DNA of 42,255 nt from contig PFOR01000016.1 in the NCBI GenBank assembly GCA_002792635.1, positions 1-42,255 of the forward strand, given 5' to 3'. The notes under the pieces were generated by a model. That model had not been told where the DNA came from and ran no database searches. It was given only the letters and a program-made list of their open reading frames with translations. Every line of letters begins with the position of its first letter. Within the stretch, counting starts at the first letter, position 1. Below are positions 1 to 9,721 of this stretch, one piece after another. This DNA is from Candidatus Pacearchaeota archaeon CG_4_10_14_0_2_um_filter_35_33 (GTDB taxonomy: Archaea; Nanobdellota; Nanobdellia; Pacearchaeales; GW2011-AR1). A program made the position numbers and the translations under genes.

Positions 1-97
1 AAATTGTAAATCTGTTTATTAGACTAAACCAGCCAGAAAGAAGAAATAAATTTTTTTGAATCTAATAACTCCCACTTACGTTGCAATGTAGGTTTAG

Positions 98-114
98 GGC
101 TTTGTAAAATAAGT
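98..114 (+). repeat. Left arm of a 17-bp inverted repeat bounding the island
   Basis: GGCTTTGTAAAATAAGT, exact reverse complement at 12344-12360. Confidence 0.9.
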
Positions 115-217
115 CAACAAATCAACTTACTTTTTTTACAGAAAGTTCTTTTGTTCTTCTTAGGATATAGTAACTTTAAAGGGGTAAATTTATAAATTAG
201 ATCCAATTAAAATAAAC

Positions 218-1141
218 ATGGTAAAAACACCAAAATTAAGTGTTGTTGTGCCTGTATATGGTCACTTTGATTTAGCGAGGGTATGCATATCTGTTCAGTC
301 AATTTTATCCCAAAGAGGAGTAGACTATGAAGTAATTGTATCTGAACAAGGCGAATATCCGAGATTTACAGAAACTCAAGGGGTGAAGCATATCTTCAGA
401 TATCATAAGCCAAAACCTGATTTGAGTGATTTTAATCCGGGAAATGTGCGTAATAAAGCGGTGGCATTTGCAGCAGGAGAATTTGTGTACACAAATGATG
501 CCGATGTTGTATTTCTTGAGCCACATTATCTTGCTAAATCTGTTGAAGCAATAAAAAATAACCCAGATAGAATTTTGTATAGACCTTTTATGAGGAGACT
601 TCCTTTAGACGAGTTTAGCGAATTTGAGAGAAGGGTTCAAGAGGAAGGAGTTAGTAAAGCCGTCAGCACTCTTAATTTGTTCCAAGAGTATATTGCTACT
701 TTAAATGGAAAACCAAGAAAGATTAGAGTATTCAAAAAAGACAGTATTTATCCTAAAACCTTCACAGCATTTGAAGAAGATTTCCAAAATTACGTTGGTG
801 ATGAGAAAAATAAGGGAAGTGAACCCAAGTTTTGGAATGAAAATAGACATTGCGGAGGAAATTTATTTAGGATGGAGCAGTTTAGAAATGTTGGTGGATA
901 CTCTGAAGAATTCATTAATTGGGGTTGCGAAGACTCTGATTTACAATGGAAGTTTCGTGAAGTTTATGATTTGCAGTTTTTTCCAGAAGGATTAGAAGTG
1001 ATGCATCTTGACCATCCAAAGGGATATTTCTCACCTGATATGTGGGCTCGCAACGAAGAAGTATGTTCACGAAGAATGAAAGAAGGTTTAGAAAAATCAA
1101 TAGAAAATGACAGGAGGAATAGACTGTGGCAGCCTCAGTAA
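218..1141 (+). CDS. Family 2 glycosyltransferase (GT-A fold, galactosyltransferase-like C-terminus)
   Basis: ORF 307 aa; N-term LSVVVPVYGHFD, NDADVVF DxD-like motif, C-term GGYSEEFINWGCEDSDLQWK. Confidence 0.85.
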   Translation: MVKTPKLSVVVPVYGHFDLARVCISVQSILSQRGVDYEVIVSEQGEYPRFTETQGVKHIFRYHKPKPDLSDFNPGNVRNKAVAFAAGEFVYTNDADVVFLEPHYLAKSVEAIKNNPDRILYRPFMRRLPLDEFSEFERRVQEEGVSKAVSTLNLFQEYIATLNGKPRKIRVFKKDSIYPKTFTAFEEDFQNYVGDEKNKGSEPKFWNENRHCGGNLFRMEQFRNVGGYSEEFINWGCEDSDLQWKFREVYDLQFFPEGLEVMHLDHPKGYFSPDMWARNEEVCSRRMKEGLEKSIENDRRNRLWQPQ

Positions 1142-2043
1142 GTGTTATTGTGCCTTTTTATGGAACATCACAAATTCAAAGGTTAGAATTAGTAGCAAAA
1201 TCAATTTTATCCCAAGAAGGAGTTAATGTGGATTTTGTTGTTGCCGGATTGGACAATACCCCAAGAATTAGTCACATATCAGATTTGTTAAAACATCCAA
1301 GGGAGAGTATACCAAATATTGTTAGAACTGGAGGAATTATAAACAATAGATTGCGATTAGCTAAAGGAGAATTTATTTACGTTACTGATGCAGATGTTCT
1401 TTTGCCAAACCAACATTACTTAGAAAGATTAGTTCAAGAATCAGTTGCTAATGAAGTTTCCTTAAAGAGACCTCCAATGAGAAGATTACTAATTCAGGAT
1501 TTTGATTGGTTTTATTCTGAAGTTTCTTTAAAAGGTTTAGAGAATTCTGTTGCATCACTTGATAATTCACAAGAATATATTGTTAAACCGAGAGAAACAG
1601 AAAAACCTACGAGGATTTTTCCAAAATTTGAAAGTGGGCGACAAAAAGTTTTCATTGCTTCAGAATCTGATTTTCAAAAATATGTCTCAGATGAAAGAAA
1701 TAGGGGGTTGGAACCTCAATATTTCAATCAAGATAGACATTGTGGTGCTGTTTTTGCTACTAAAGATTCTATTGAAAGGATTGGAGGATATCATGAAAGA
1801 TTTATTAGTTGGGGCGTGTGGGATGCAGATATCCAATGGAAATTAGAGAACCAAACAGGGATGAAATTAATCCCAAACAGAGAAGAATTTACGGTTATTC
1901 ATTTAGACCATGAAAAAGGATATTTTTCTAAACCAAAATGGGAACATGATAAAAAACTGCAAGAAAAAAGAAGAGCTTTGGGCTTTGAAAAATGTGTTGA
2001 AAAAGATAAGAGAGCTTATTTAGGAGAAGAAAATGACAAATGA
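1126..2043 (+). CDS. Family 2 glycosyltransferase, paralogue of 218..1141
   Basis: ORF 305 aa; VSVIVPFYG, VTDADVLL, GGYHERFISWGVWDADIQWK; overlaps upstream stop. Confidence 0.85.
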   Translation: MAASVSVIVPFYGTSQIQRLELVAKSILSQEGVNVDFVVAGLDNTPRISHISDLLKHPRESIPNIVRTGGIINNRLRLAKGEFIYVTDADVLLPNQHYLERLVQESVANEVSLKRPPMRRLLIQDFDWFYSEVSLKGLENSVASLDNSQEYIVKPRETEKPTRIFPKFESGRQKVFIASESDFQKYVSDERNRGLEPQYFNQDRHCGAVFATKDSIERIGGYHERFISWGVWDADIQWKLENQTGMKLIPNREEFTVIHLDHEKGYFSKPKWEHDKKLQEKRRALGFEKCVEKDKRAYLGEENDK

Positions 2044-2956
2044 ACTTAAAAGAATAAATATAGAATTGACAAGCAGATGCAACTATGCATGCGTGGGCTG
2101 TCCTACTCACGAACTTTTAAGAGGAAAAGGTGTGATAGATTCTGAATTGTATAAATCTATATTCGATGAAACTGGAAATAATCTCGATAGAATATTTTTA
2201 TGGGGATATGGAGAACCTTTACTCCATCCACAAGCGACAGAGCTTATAAGATATGCAGGGAGTTTTTCTACAAAGAAAATTATGAGTACAACAGGGTGGA
2301 GATTTGAAAACTTATCAGATATTAAGGCATTAACTAATCTTGATGAACTTATTGTATCTATCAATGGAATTACTCCAGAAGTATATAAACAACATCAGGT
2401 AAATGGAGATTTGGAGAAAGTGATTCGTGGCTTAGAGAGAGTTGCTCCTGTGCTTGCTAACTCTGATACTCGATTTATAATGCAAACAGTCGCTCATAAA
2501 GGTAATATTGATGAGATTCCTCAAATTGAAGAATTTGCGAGAAAATATGGGTTTGACATGCTTGTAATCAAATCATTTAATGTAATGGACAGAAAACAAG
2601 AAACCTTTGAAAAATTTGTTCCGATTGGAACTCCTTATTCGAGATATCAAAATGGGCTTAACGACTCTCCTAAAAAACCACAAAATGGAGCCTATCCGTG
2701 TGAAGAGTGGATGGTTATTAATTGGGATGGTTCAGTCAATCCTTGTTGCTGGGATTACAAAGGAGAACACAATCTTGGAAACGTCAGAGATGCAGGAGTT
2801 TACGGAGTTTGGAATAACTTAAGAGCTTTAAAACACAGGAGCGAAATAAAAAAAGGAAATTTCTTGGAAATTTGTGTTGATTGTGCTAATAGTAAAACAG
2901 TAGATACCATATCTTTTACAAACAAAGGAGGAAAAGATGTCAAGAAAAGTATTTGA
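2033..2956 (+). CDS. Radical SAM protein with SPASM-like C-terminus
   Basis: CNYACVGC (CxxxCxxC), WGYGEPLLHP; C-terminal CCWDYKGEHNLGNV...CVDCA. Confidence 0.85.
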   Translation: MTNELKRINIELTSRCNYACVGCPTHELLRGKGVIDSELYKSIFDETGNNLDRIFLWGYGEPLLHPQATELIRYAGSFSTKKIMSTTGWRFENLSDIKALTNLDELIVSINGITPEVYKQHQVNGDLEKVIRGLERVAPVLANSDTRFIMQTVAHKGNIDEIPQIEEFARKYGFDMLVIKSFNVMDRKQETFEKFVPIGTPYSRYQNGLNDSPKKPQNGAYPCEEWMVINWDGSVNPCCWDYKGEHNLGNVRDAGVYGVWNNLRALKHRSEIKKGNFLEICVDCANSKTVDTISFTNKGGKDVKKSI

Positions 2957-3869
2957 TTATGAGATTGTAAAAAATAGAGTAAGTGTAATTGTCCCCTTGT
3001 TTGGAGATTTTGATAGAACAAGATTCTATTTGGCTTTGCAATCGTTAGGTAATCAAAAAGGAATAGATTTAGAAGTAGTCATTGCAGAACAATCTGGATC
3101 TCCGTCTATTGATGTGTCTCAATTAGAAATTAACGTTAAATATTTACACGTGCCATCAAACAATCTCGTAGATGGAAAATATTTTAGACCAGGTTTTGTA
3201 AGAAATCTTGCTGCTAAAAACTCAAATGGAGAATACTTATACAATACTGATGGAGATATAATTTTTACAAATCCTAATTTTTTGGTGAATTCGTTGAGAA
3301 TCTTTAAAACTGGATTATATCGACCACCAATGAGAAGATTACCCTTGGAAAATTTTCAAGAGTTCTTTGAAGAAAATATGAAAAATGGACTTGGGAATGC
3401 AATTGCTAACTTAAGTATCGAGCATCCATATTTAGCTACAAGTAAAAAAAATCCTATAAAGATGAAAGTATTTGAAAAGCATGAAGAAGAAAGAAAAAAG
3501 ATTTTTCTTTATACTGAAGGAGATCATAAAAAATATTTAAGTGACCCATCTAATAAAGGAAAAGAGCCAGTATTTTCTACACTACACACTCATGCTGGAG
3601 CAATATTAATGAAAAGAGAACATTTTGAGATAGTTGGGGGATACTGCGAGCAATTTGCTGGGTGGGGATGCCATGATGCAGATTTGCAGTGGAAGCTTAG
3701 AGAAATATTTAAAATTGAAGAGTTTCCAAATGATTCTAAATTTGAAGTATTACATTTAGATCATGAGAGGAGTTACTTCTCTAAAGAAAGATGGTCAAAA
3801 AATATAGAAATACAAAATAGAAGAAGAACGCAAGGGATCATTAAATCAATTGAGGAGGATTTGCAATAA
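2937..3869 (+). CDS. Family 2 glycosyltransferase, third paralogue
   Basis: VSVIVPLFGDFD, NTDGDIIF, GGYCEQFAGWGCHDADLQWK. Confidence 0.85.
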   Translation: MSRKVFDYEIVKNRVSVIVPLFGDFDRTRFYLALQSLGNQKGIDLEVVIAEQSGSPSIDVSQLEINVKYLHVPSNNLVDGKYFRPGFVRNLAAKNSNGEYLYNTDGDIIFTNPNFLVNSLRIFKTGLYRPPMRRLPLENFQEFFEENMKNGLGNAIANLSIEHPYLATSKKNPIKMKVFEKHEEERKKIFLYTEGDHKKYLSDPSNKGKEPVFSTLHTHAGAILMKREHFEIVGGYCEQFAGWGCHDADLQWKLREIFKIEEFPNDSKFEVLHLDHERSYFSKERWSKNIEIQNRRRTQGIIKSIEEDLQ

Positions 3870-4911
3870 AATGCCTACTAGAATTTATCCTTATCTTGGA
3901 GAAGCTAATATTGCTATAAGTGCTCCAGAGAATCTTCTAGAAAGACTAGAAAGAAATATTGAAGAACGTCCTATCAAAGGAGGTTATGAAGGGATAGTTA
4001 AAGTCGAAGAAGGAGAGTTTAGAGAAATAAAAAAAGACAAAACTTTCAAATATGCTTCCGCTAAATCAAATTGCGAATCATCTCTAAAAGGCTATGATTA
4101 TTTTAGATATAATACTTTAGTGCGGACAATTTGGAGAGAAAATGATAAAACATTTCATGTCAAAAACCATCTTCAAGATGATGAAACTGGAGCGCTTAAA
4201 TGTTTTAAAAATATATATTACTCTCTTCCACAGTCAAGAGAGAAATCATTAATTCATTCTTCAAGTATCGATTTAAATGGAAGGGGCATTCTTATAGTTG
4301 GGGGCTATAGATCTGGAAAAACTACTTTAACTTTTAAATTTCTAGAAGAATTAAGTGCAAAATTAGTTGAAGGAGGAAATACTTTAATTTCTTTTAAGAA
4401 TAATCTGAAAGCACATTATTTACCAAGAGTTCTTTATGCGAGACTTTCTACAATTTCTAGTTCTCCTTATTTATATCATTTAATTAAAGATATTAACTGT
4501 TGTGATGCGCAACAAACTATCGACAAAGATGCCTTGGAAAGAATTATTTTATCAAAAGCTTTTCATGTAAACGCAGAATTATGTTTTTCTAGGGAGAAAT
4601 TACATGAGTTATTTGGGAGAAATGTTACCTGTTCGGAAACACATATTAACAGAGTCATATTTCCAGAATATTCGGCAGATGGACCAATTCAAATTTTAGA
4701 TTTGCATTTGGACGAGGCATATAATAGAATTGTGGACAGGGAATTTCCGAAAGATACTTCAATTGGAAAACTCTTACATCAAACAGAAATGTCTCCGCCA
4801 CCTCATTCTTCTATGAAAAAAAAATGGTTTGAGAATTTAAAATTTAAGAAAGTCGTTTTTAGCAGTTGGAATGATTTAACAAGAAGTTTATTGGAGGACT
4901 TATTATCATGA
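3850..4911 (+). CDS. HPr kinase-like P-loop protein
   Basis: SSIDLNGRGILIVGGYRSGKTTLTFKFLEEL resembles HprK-type Walker A context. Confidence 0.6.
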   Translation: MRRICNKMPTRIYPYLGEANIAISAPENLLERLERNIEERPIKGGYEGIVKVEEGEFREIKKDKTFKYASAKSNCESSLKGYDYFRYNTLVRTIWRENDKTFHVKNHLQDDETGALKCFKNIYYSLPQSREKSLIHSSSIDLNGRGILIVGGYRSGKTTLTFKFLEELSAKLVEGGNTLISFKNNLKAHYLPRVLYARLSTISSSPYLYHLIKDINCCDAQQTIDKDALERIILSKAFHVNAELCFSREKLHELFGRNVTCSETHINRVIFPEYSADGPIQILDLHLDEAYNRIVDREFPKDTSIGKLLHQTEMSPPPHSSMKKKWFENLKFKKVVFSSWNDLTRSLLEDLLS

Positions 4912-5891
4912 TTTCAGCAGCGATATTAAAAAAACCACAAAAAGAAGGTGGAGTGATACAAAAAGGGGCAGTAGTTATTTCTCAACCTGATGAAGTCTAT
5001 GGACTAATTCCTGAAATTAAAGATTATTTTTATCTGGTAGAGAGAAGAGGGTGGCGTGGAATGAACACCTCTAAAGAAGCAGATATCAAACTTGTTGAAG
5101 ATTACTCTACTTGGGAAGAAACCAGAAAAAATTTTCCAAATGCTATATTGCTGGATTTAGCCGGAGGAGATTTTGTAGATGTTACAAAATTTAAACCATT
5201 GGATATTGAAAAAAGATATCCAGGGATTCAAATATCTTGTTGGGAAAAATTCAAGCGACACGAACTGTTTGTGCAGGGAACCTCATTGTTGCCACAATAT
5301 AAATTTCTTAAATTTGGACATTTTATTAATAGGGGGACATTAGAGGAAAGATTATTTCGAGGGGAAATAATTAATATGTCTCGCGATTTAGGGGCAAATA
5401 TAGATTTTGCTTATGATAAATTGGAAACTAATGAAGGACTTCCAAATAAATCTAAAGAAATAAATTATCTGATTAATCAATGCTCTGTTGGAATTTTAAC
5501 TACCGAAATAGAGGGTGTTAACAGGTTTAAGATGGAATGCCTCTCTGCTGGAGTTCCGGTAATTGTTCCTTCAGATGTGAGTTTCCCAACAAAGAAACAC
5601 ATTAACGATCAAACTGGTTTATTATATGAACCTACTCCAAATGGTCTAGCCAAGGCTATTAAATACACTTTAAATAATTATCAAACCTTCAAATCGAGAG
5701 AATATGTATTAAATAGTACGGGACATATAAATTCATTAAATAAGTTGAAAAAATCCTTAAACAAATTATGTCGGCGAGATAATCAAATTTATAATTTTGA
5801 TGATATTTATTATGATGGAAGAAATCAAAGTCTTACATGGGATGATAATGTTATAAGCTCAATAAGAGAATCTATAGGGAATTTAAAATGA
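4908..5891 (+). CDS. GT4-like glycosyltransferase
   Basis: C-terminal NRFKMECLSAGVPVIVPSDVSFP...DQTGLLYEPTPNGLAKAI. Confidence 0.6.
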   Translation: MISAAILKKPQKEGGVIQKGAVVISQPDEVYGLIPEIKDYFYLVERRGWRGMNTSKEADIKLVEDYSTWEETRKNFPNAILLDLAGGDFVDVTKFKPLDIEKRYPGIQISCWEKFKRHELFVQGTSLLPQYKFLKFGHFINRGTLEERLFRGEIINMSRDLGANIDFAYDKLETNEGLPNKSKEINYLINQCSVGILTTEIEGVNRFKMECLSAGVPVIVPSDVSFPTKKHINDQTGLLYEPTPNGLAKAIKYTLNNYQTFKSREYVLNSTGHINSLNKLKKSLNKLCRRDNQIYNFDDIYYDGRNQSLTWDDNVISSIRESIGNLK

Positions 5892-6280
5892 AACAAAAAC
5901 CAGAGAAAATAATTTACGATAATCAAAAATTAATTTTGAATAAAATTGTTGATTTTATCAGAACCATTTTGAATGAGAATGTTAAAGAAGCCTACCTTTT
6001 TGGGAGTGTAGTTAATGGAAAATTTGGTAAATATGCCGAGAATTATAAAAGTCATGAAGGCAGTGATATAGATTTAATAGTTTTTATTAAAAATAGAAAA
6101 GTCCCTAATAATTGGAAGTACTTGAATACAGAAAAAACGTTTTGGAAATTATATCGAGCTGGGAAAATAGAAATAAATGGAATAACACACAAGGTAGACG
6201 CTTTAGTTGTAAAAAATGGAGAAGAAGAAATAGCAAGAAAATCAGATATATTTAAAGGGAAGGTATTGAGATTAAAATGA
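5888..6280 (+). CDS. MNT-type nucleotidyltransferase domain protein
   Basis: LFGSVVNGKFG...GSDIDLIVFI (GSxxxG...DxD). Confidence 0.75.
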   Translation: MKQKPEKIIYDNQKLILNKIVDFIRTILNENVKEAYLFGSVVNGKFGKYAENYKSHEGSDIDLIVFIKNRKVPNNWKYLNTEKTFWKLYRAGKIEINGITHKVDALVVKNGEEEIARKSDIFKGKVLRLK

Positions 6281-6903
6281 AATACAATAAAGAGGGGTGG
6301 CAATGCTTTGTTCAAATCGATGAAGATAAGGTAATTAAAAGAATAAAGACAAAAGAAGAAATGTTTTATAGTATAAGAAGACATTTAGAAGCAAATAATA
6401 AATTAGATAAATTGGAAGAAAGGGTTGATAAAATAAATTTAAGCACGATAAATTCGTTAAGAATTATTCAAGAATCAAAAATTCCGAGAAAATATATTGC
6501 AAATGCTAATATCCAAGATAATATCATTGAGCAAGACAAAGTAATCTTACTTGGAGAGAAGATAAATGAATTAATAAGATCTGGAAATGAAAAAGAAGCA
6601 AAGAGATTAATAGAATATCTGATTGATTTTATTATCACCCTTTGGAATTATAAAATTCATGAGAATACCTATAAGTTTTATTCTTGTTATGGCATAGATA
6701 AAAATAATAATATTGTTTTAATCGATTTCTTAGAAATAACTGACGATAGAGAAAAAGTAACAAAGCAGATTATGAACAAAAAATGGAATAAACCAGAAAG
6801 ATATTTTGGTAAAATTGATAAAAAAATATCCGATTACTTTATTGAACTTGCTAATAAAAAATTAACGTTAAAAACTTTTCAAGAAAATTGGAGATTAAAA
6901 TGA
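6277..6903 (+). CDS. Protein-kinase-like-fold (PKL) associated protein
   Basis: ORF 208 aa, overlaps neighbours; YGIDKNNNIVLIDFLEITDD resembles the PKL metal-binding strand. Confidence 0.45.
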   Translation: MKYNKEGWQCFVQIDEDKVIKRIKTKEEMFYSIRRHLEANNKLDKLEERVDKINLSTINSLRIIQESKIPRKYIANANIQDNIIEQDKVILLGEKINELIRSGNEKEAKRLIEYLIDFIITLWNYKIHENTYKFYSCYGIDKNNNIVLIDFLEITDDREKVTKQIMNKKWNKPERYFGKIDKKISDYFIELANKKLTLKTFQENWRLK

Positions 6904-7703
6904 CTTTATTCCAATTAAGATCAAGATTGGAATACATCCCTAAATTATTTTTAGACTTGGGTATTGGAGAAGTTATAGAGATAGAATCATTCAATCAACG
7001 GACTTTCTCTAAAACTTCAAAATTTTTGGTTGTAACTCAAATTGATAAATATTTAGTAAAATTTTATGAAAACATGGAAGTTCCCAAATTTTTAGATTTT
7101 ATAGGATTCTTAAATTCAGTAAATTTTCCTACTAATAGATTGATAACGAAAACCCCTCATAGGCCTTTAGATGTTCCTCCATGCATGGTTTATTCTTTTT
7201 TAGAAGGAGAAGTAAAATCTTTCTTAGATGATAGAGAATTAAGTGACTTTTCACAAATCATTGCTAGATTACATTCAGAAAGTGATAATTTTTACGGAAG
7301 AGATTACTCTTCAAATAATGGGTTAACTCACGGGGATGTCAATCTAACAAACATTATTTATAATGAAATTAATCAACCCTCCATTATTGATTTTGATAAA
7401 ATTAATATTAGAAATTACGTCTATGATGTTGCAAGTTTTTTGTTTTTTAACACATTATCTGATTTGTCTTATGGCAAGGTGAATATTGAGCAAGCGAAAG
7501 ATCGTGGACATGCATTTATCCAAGATTATGAAAATACGAGAGAAATGAAATTGGATGGCAGGCGGATTGCTCAAGCATTAAGATATCAATCAGAACAATT
7601 TCTCAAATATACTCGACAACAACTACGGGAAAAAAGAGTAGATGAGAAGATTATTCAAGGTAGGGTGAATTTAGTTGGAAGAATAAATAATCTATTCCAA
7701 TAG
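6888..7703 (+). CDS. Aminoglycoside phosphotransferase/choline kinase-like protein
   Basis: LTHGDVNLTNIIYNEINQPSIIDFDKINI (HGDxxxxN...IDFD). Confidence 0.8.
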   Translation: MEIKMTLFQLRSRLEYIPKLFLDLGIGEVIEIESFNQRTFSKTSKFLVVTQIDKYLVKFYENMEVPKFLDFIGFLNSVNFPTNRLITKTPHRPLDVPPCMVYSFLEGEVKSFLDDRELSDFSQIIARLHSESDNFYGRDYSSNNGLTHGDVNLTNIIYNEINQPSIIDFDKINIRNYVYDVASFLFFNTLSDLSYGKVNIEQAKDRGHAFIQDYENTREMKLDGRRIAQALRYQSEQFLKYTRQQLREKRVDEKIIQGRVNLVGRINNLFQ

Positions 7704-8606
7704 TTTATCTATATCTTTCAAATGTAAGTATTTTTTATTTGATAATTCTTTTACATATCTTTTTTTAACTTCTTCATTTTCTTCAATTCTTCCATTTAAC
7801 CATTCTGGTTGTTTCCAATCCTTTTCCCAATCCCAATTTATATAGCAAAATGCTTTTACAGCTTGATGAGTTTCGATCCATTTAAAATATGGTTTAAACC
7901 ACTCATCCCAGCTTTCTTTTCCTTTATCAACTCCTATTTTTGCAGGAGAAGATTCGCCTATCATTAGGGGCTTTTTATGTTTTTCTGCTTCTCTTATAAA
8001 ATCCTCTGTAACAACATCCTCATTATCCCTAAAATGTTTAACTCCAAACAAGTCGTTTCCAAACCAATCGACGTATTCATCTCCAGGATAGTACTCCATA
8101 ATTTTTATTATAGATTTTAATCTAGAATCAAATGCTGTGCAAGCGCACCATACAAAAGCTACATTATTACATTTTTCTTCCCTAAATAAATCAACTATAT
8201 GTTTCCATGCAGAAACAAAATCATTTGGATAATAATTATGTGTTGGATTATTAAATTCATAACCTATCCTTAAAAAAACAGGGTTTTTATATTCTTTTAT
8301 CTCTTTTATTAATTCTAAAATCTCTTCGTTATATTTTCCATCAGCGACTTGTTTGCATTGGTCACCCAATTCCTTAATCTTCAAATTTAATCCAATTTGG
8401 AGTATTAATTCTGTTGAAATTTTTTTTGCTTCATTAATCTTTTTTGAAAGCTTCTCTTTAACATCATTTATTCTATTATAAACCATATAAATAGCAGGCT
8501 TATAATCTTCTACTGATTCCCAATATTTCTTAAATTGTTCTGAACTTTGTCCTGCCCCGTGAATAACCTTTCCTGAAGAAGGTTCAAATTTCTGACTGAA
8601 ATACAT
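7692..8606 (-). CDS. Glycoside hydrolase, GH26-like TIM barrel
   Basis: VFLRIGYEFNN...NVAFVWCAC...YVDWFGNDLFG...PLMIGESSPAK. Confidence 0.6.
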   Translation of the reverse strand: MYFSQKFEPSSGKVIHGAGQSSEQFKKYWESVEDYKPAIYMVYNRINDVKEKLSKKINEAKKISTELILQIGLNLKIKELGDQCKQVADGKYNEEILELIKEIKEYKNPVFLRIGYEFNNPTHNYYPNDFVSAWKHIVDLFREEKCNNVAFVWCACTAFDSRLKSIIKIMEYYPGDEYVDWFGNDLFGVKHFRDNEDVVTEDFIREAEKHKKPLMIGESSPAKIGVDKGKESWDEWFKPYFKWIETHQAVKAFCYINWDWEKDWKQPEWLNGRIEENEEVKKRYVKELSNKKYLHLKDIDKLLE

Positions 8607-8645
8607 ATTAATATTAAAAAAGCCATATTTTTAATACTATCTAAT

Positions 8646-9721
8646 ATGAATACACAAAATGTGGAAAAAAAGACAAGCAGAAAAGTTAAAATGAAGAATA
8701 TCATGATTATCTCCTTAAATTCAGGAGGTACGATGGGACATGGAAAGATAATTACTTCTCTAGCTAATTTTCTATCACAAAAAAAGAAACATGTAACAAT
8801 TTTATCAGACATGCATTTTTCAAAGAACTTTAATATAAATAATAAAGTAAAGATAAAAAATCTTAAAAAAATACCTCACATAAATTATACTATTGGGGTA
8901 TGTGCCAATGCAACCAAAAAGACAAAATTTATGAATTTGCTAAAGAGAACAACATTGAATGTGTTATCTTTTCTACATTTTTTGATTTGAATCTTGTTAG
9001 GAAATTCAGAGAGGATAAGATTAAAACTATTCTTATTAGTTATCCGATTAGAGATACTTACAGATTAGCTCTTAAACAAAATAGAGCATATGCTACATTT
9101 GACAGAGTTATCACTCTTTATGAACCTTTATTCAAAGATAAGGAGATGTCGAATGAAATATTGGTAAATCCTCTTAAGATTACAAGTAAAGAAATAGCAA
9201 GTATTGATAAAAAGGACATTTTAGTCACATGTGGTGGTGGAGGTAGACCCTCTTCAAAATTATTTCTGAAAAAAACTTTTTCAGCACTAAAAAAAGTAAT
9301 TAGTAAGGACAAAAATATTAAAATTACAATAATAAAGGGCAACTTAAAATCAAATATTGCTCATGAAAATATTAACTCAATTATATGGACAAAGGATTTT
9401 GGTAGTGTCCTCTCTTCTTCTAAAATTATAATCTCAGAGGCAGGATATTTTACAATGTTAGACTTAATCAATTACAAAAAGAAAGCTATTTTAATTCCAG
9501 GAGAAAGAGTTATAGATAATCAAGAAATCCGAGCATTAAAATTAGAAGGATTAGGAATTGGAAAAGTATTTTTTCCTTTTGAAAAAGCATCAAAACTTTC
9601 TGATTTAATCACTGAGAATTTAAAAGATGAGGATTTGGATGAGGATAAATTCGAAGGAATATTAAGCAAGTTCAATAATTATCCTGACTTAAGTCAAGTA
9701 TTGTTGGAGGAAGTATTATGA
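8646..9721 (+). pseudogene. GT28/MurG-like glycosyltransferase split by a -1 frame change
   Basis: 8646..8990 encodes the N-term (ISLNSGGTMGHGKIITSLANFL), 8900..9721 the C-term (ILVTCGGGG...IISEAGYFTMLDLI); frames 0 and 2 overlap around 8867-8990. Confidence 0.65.
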
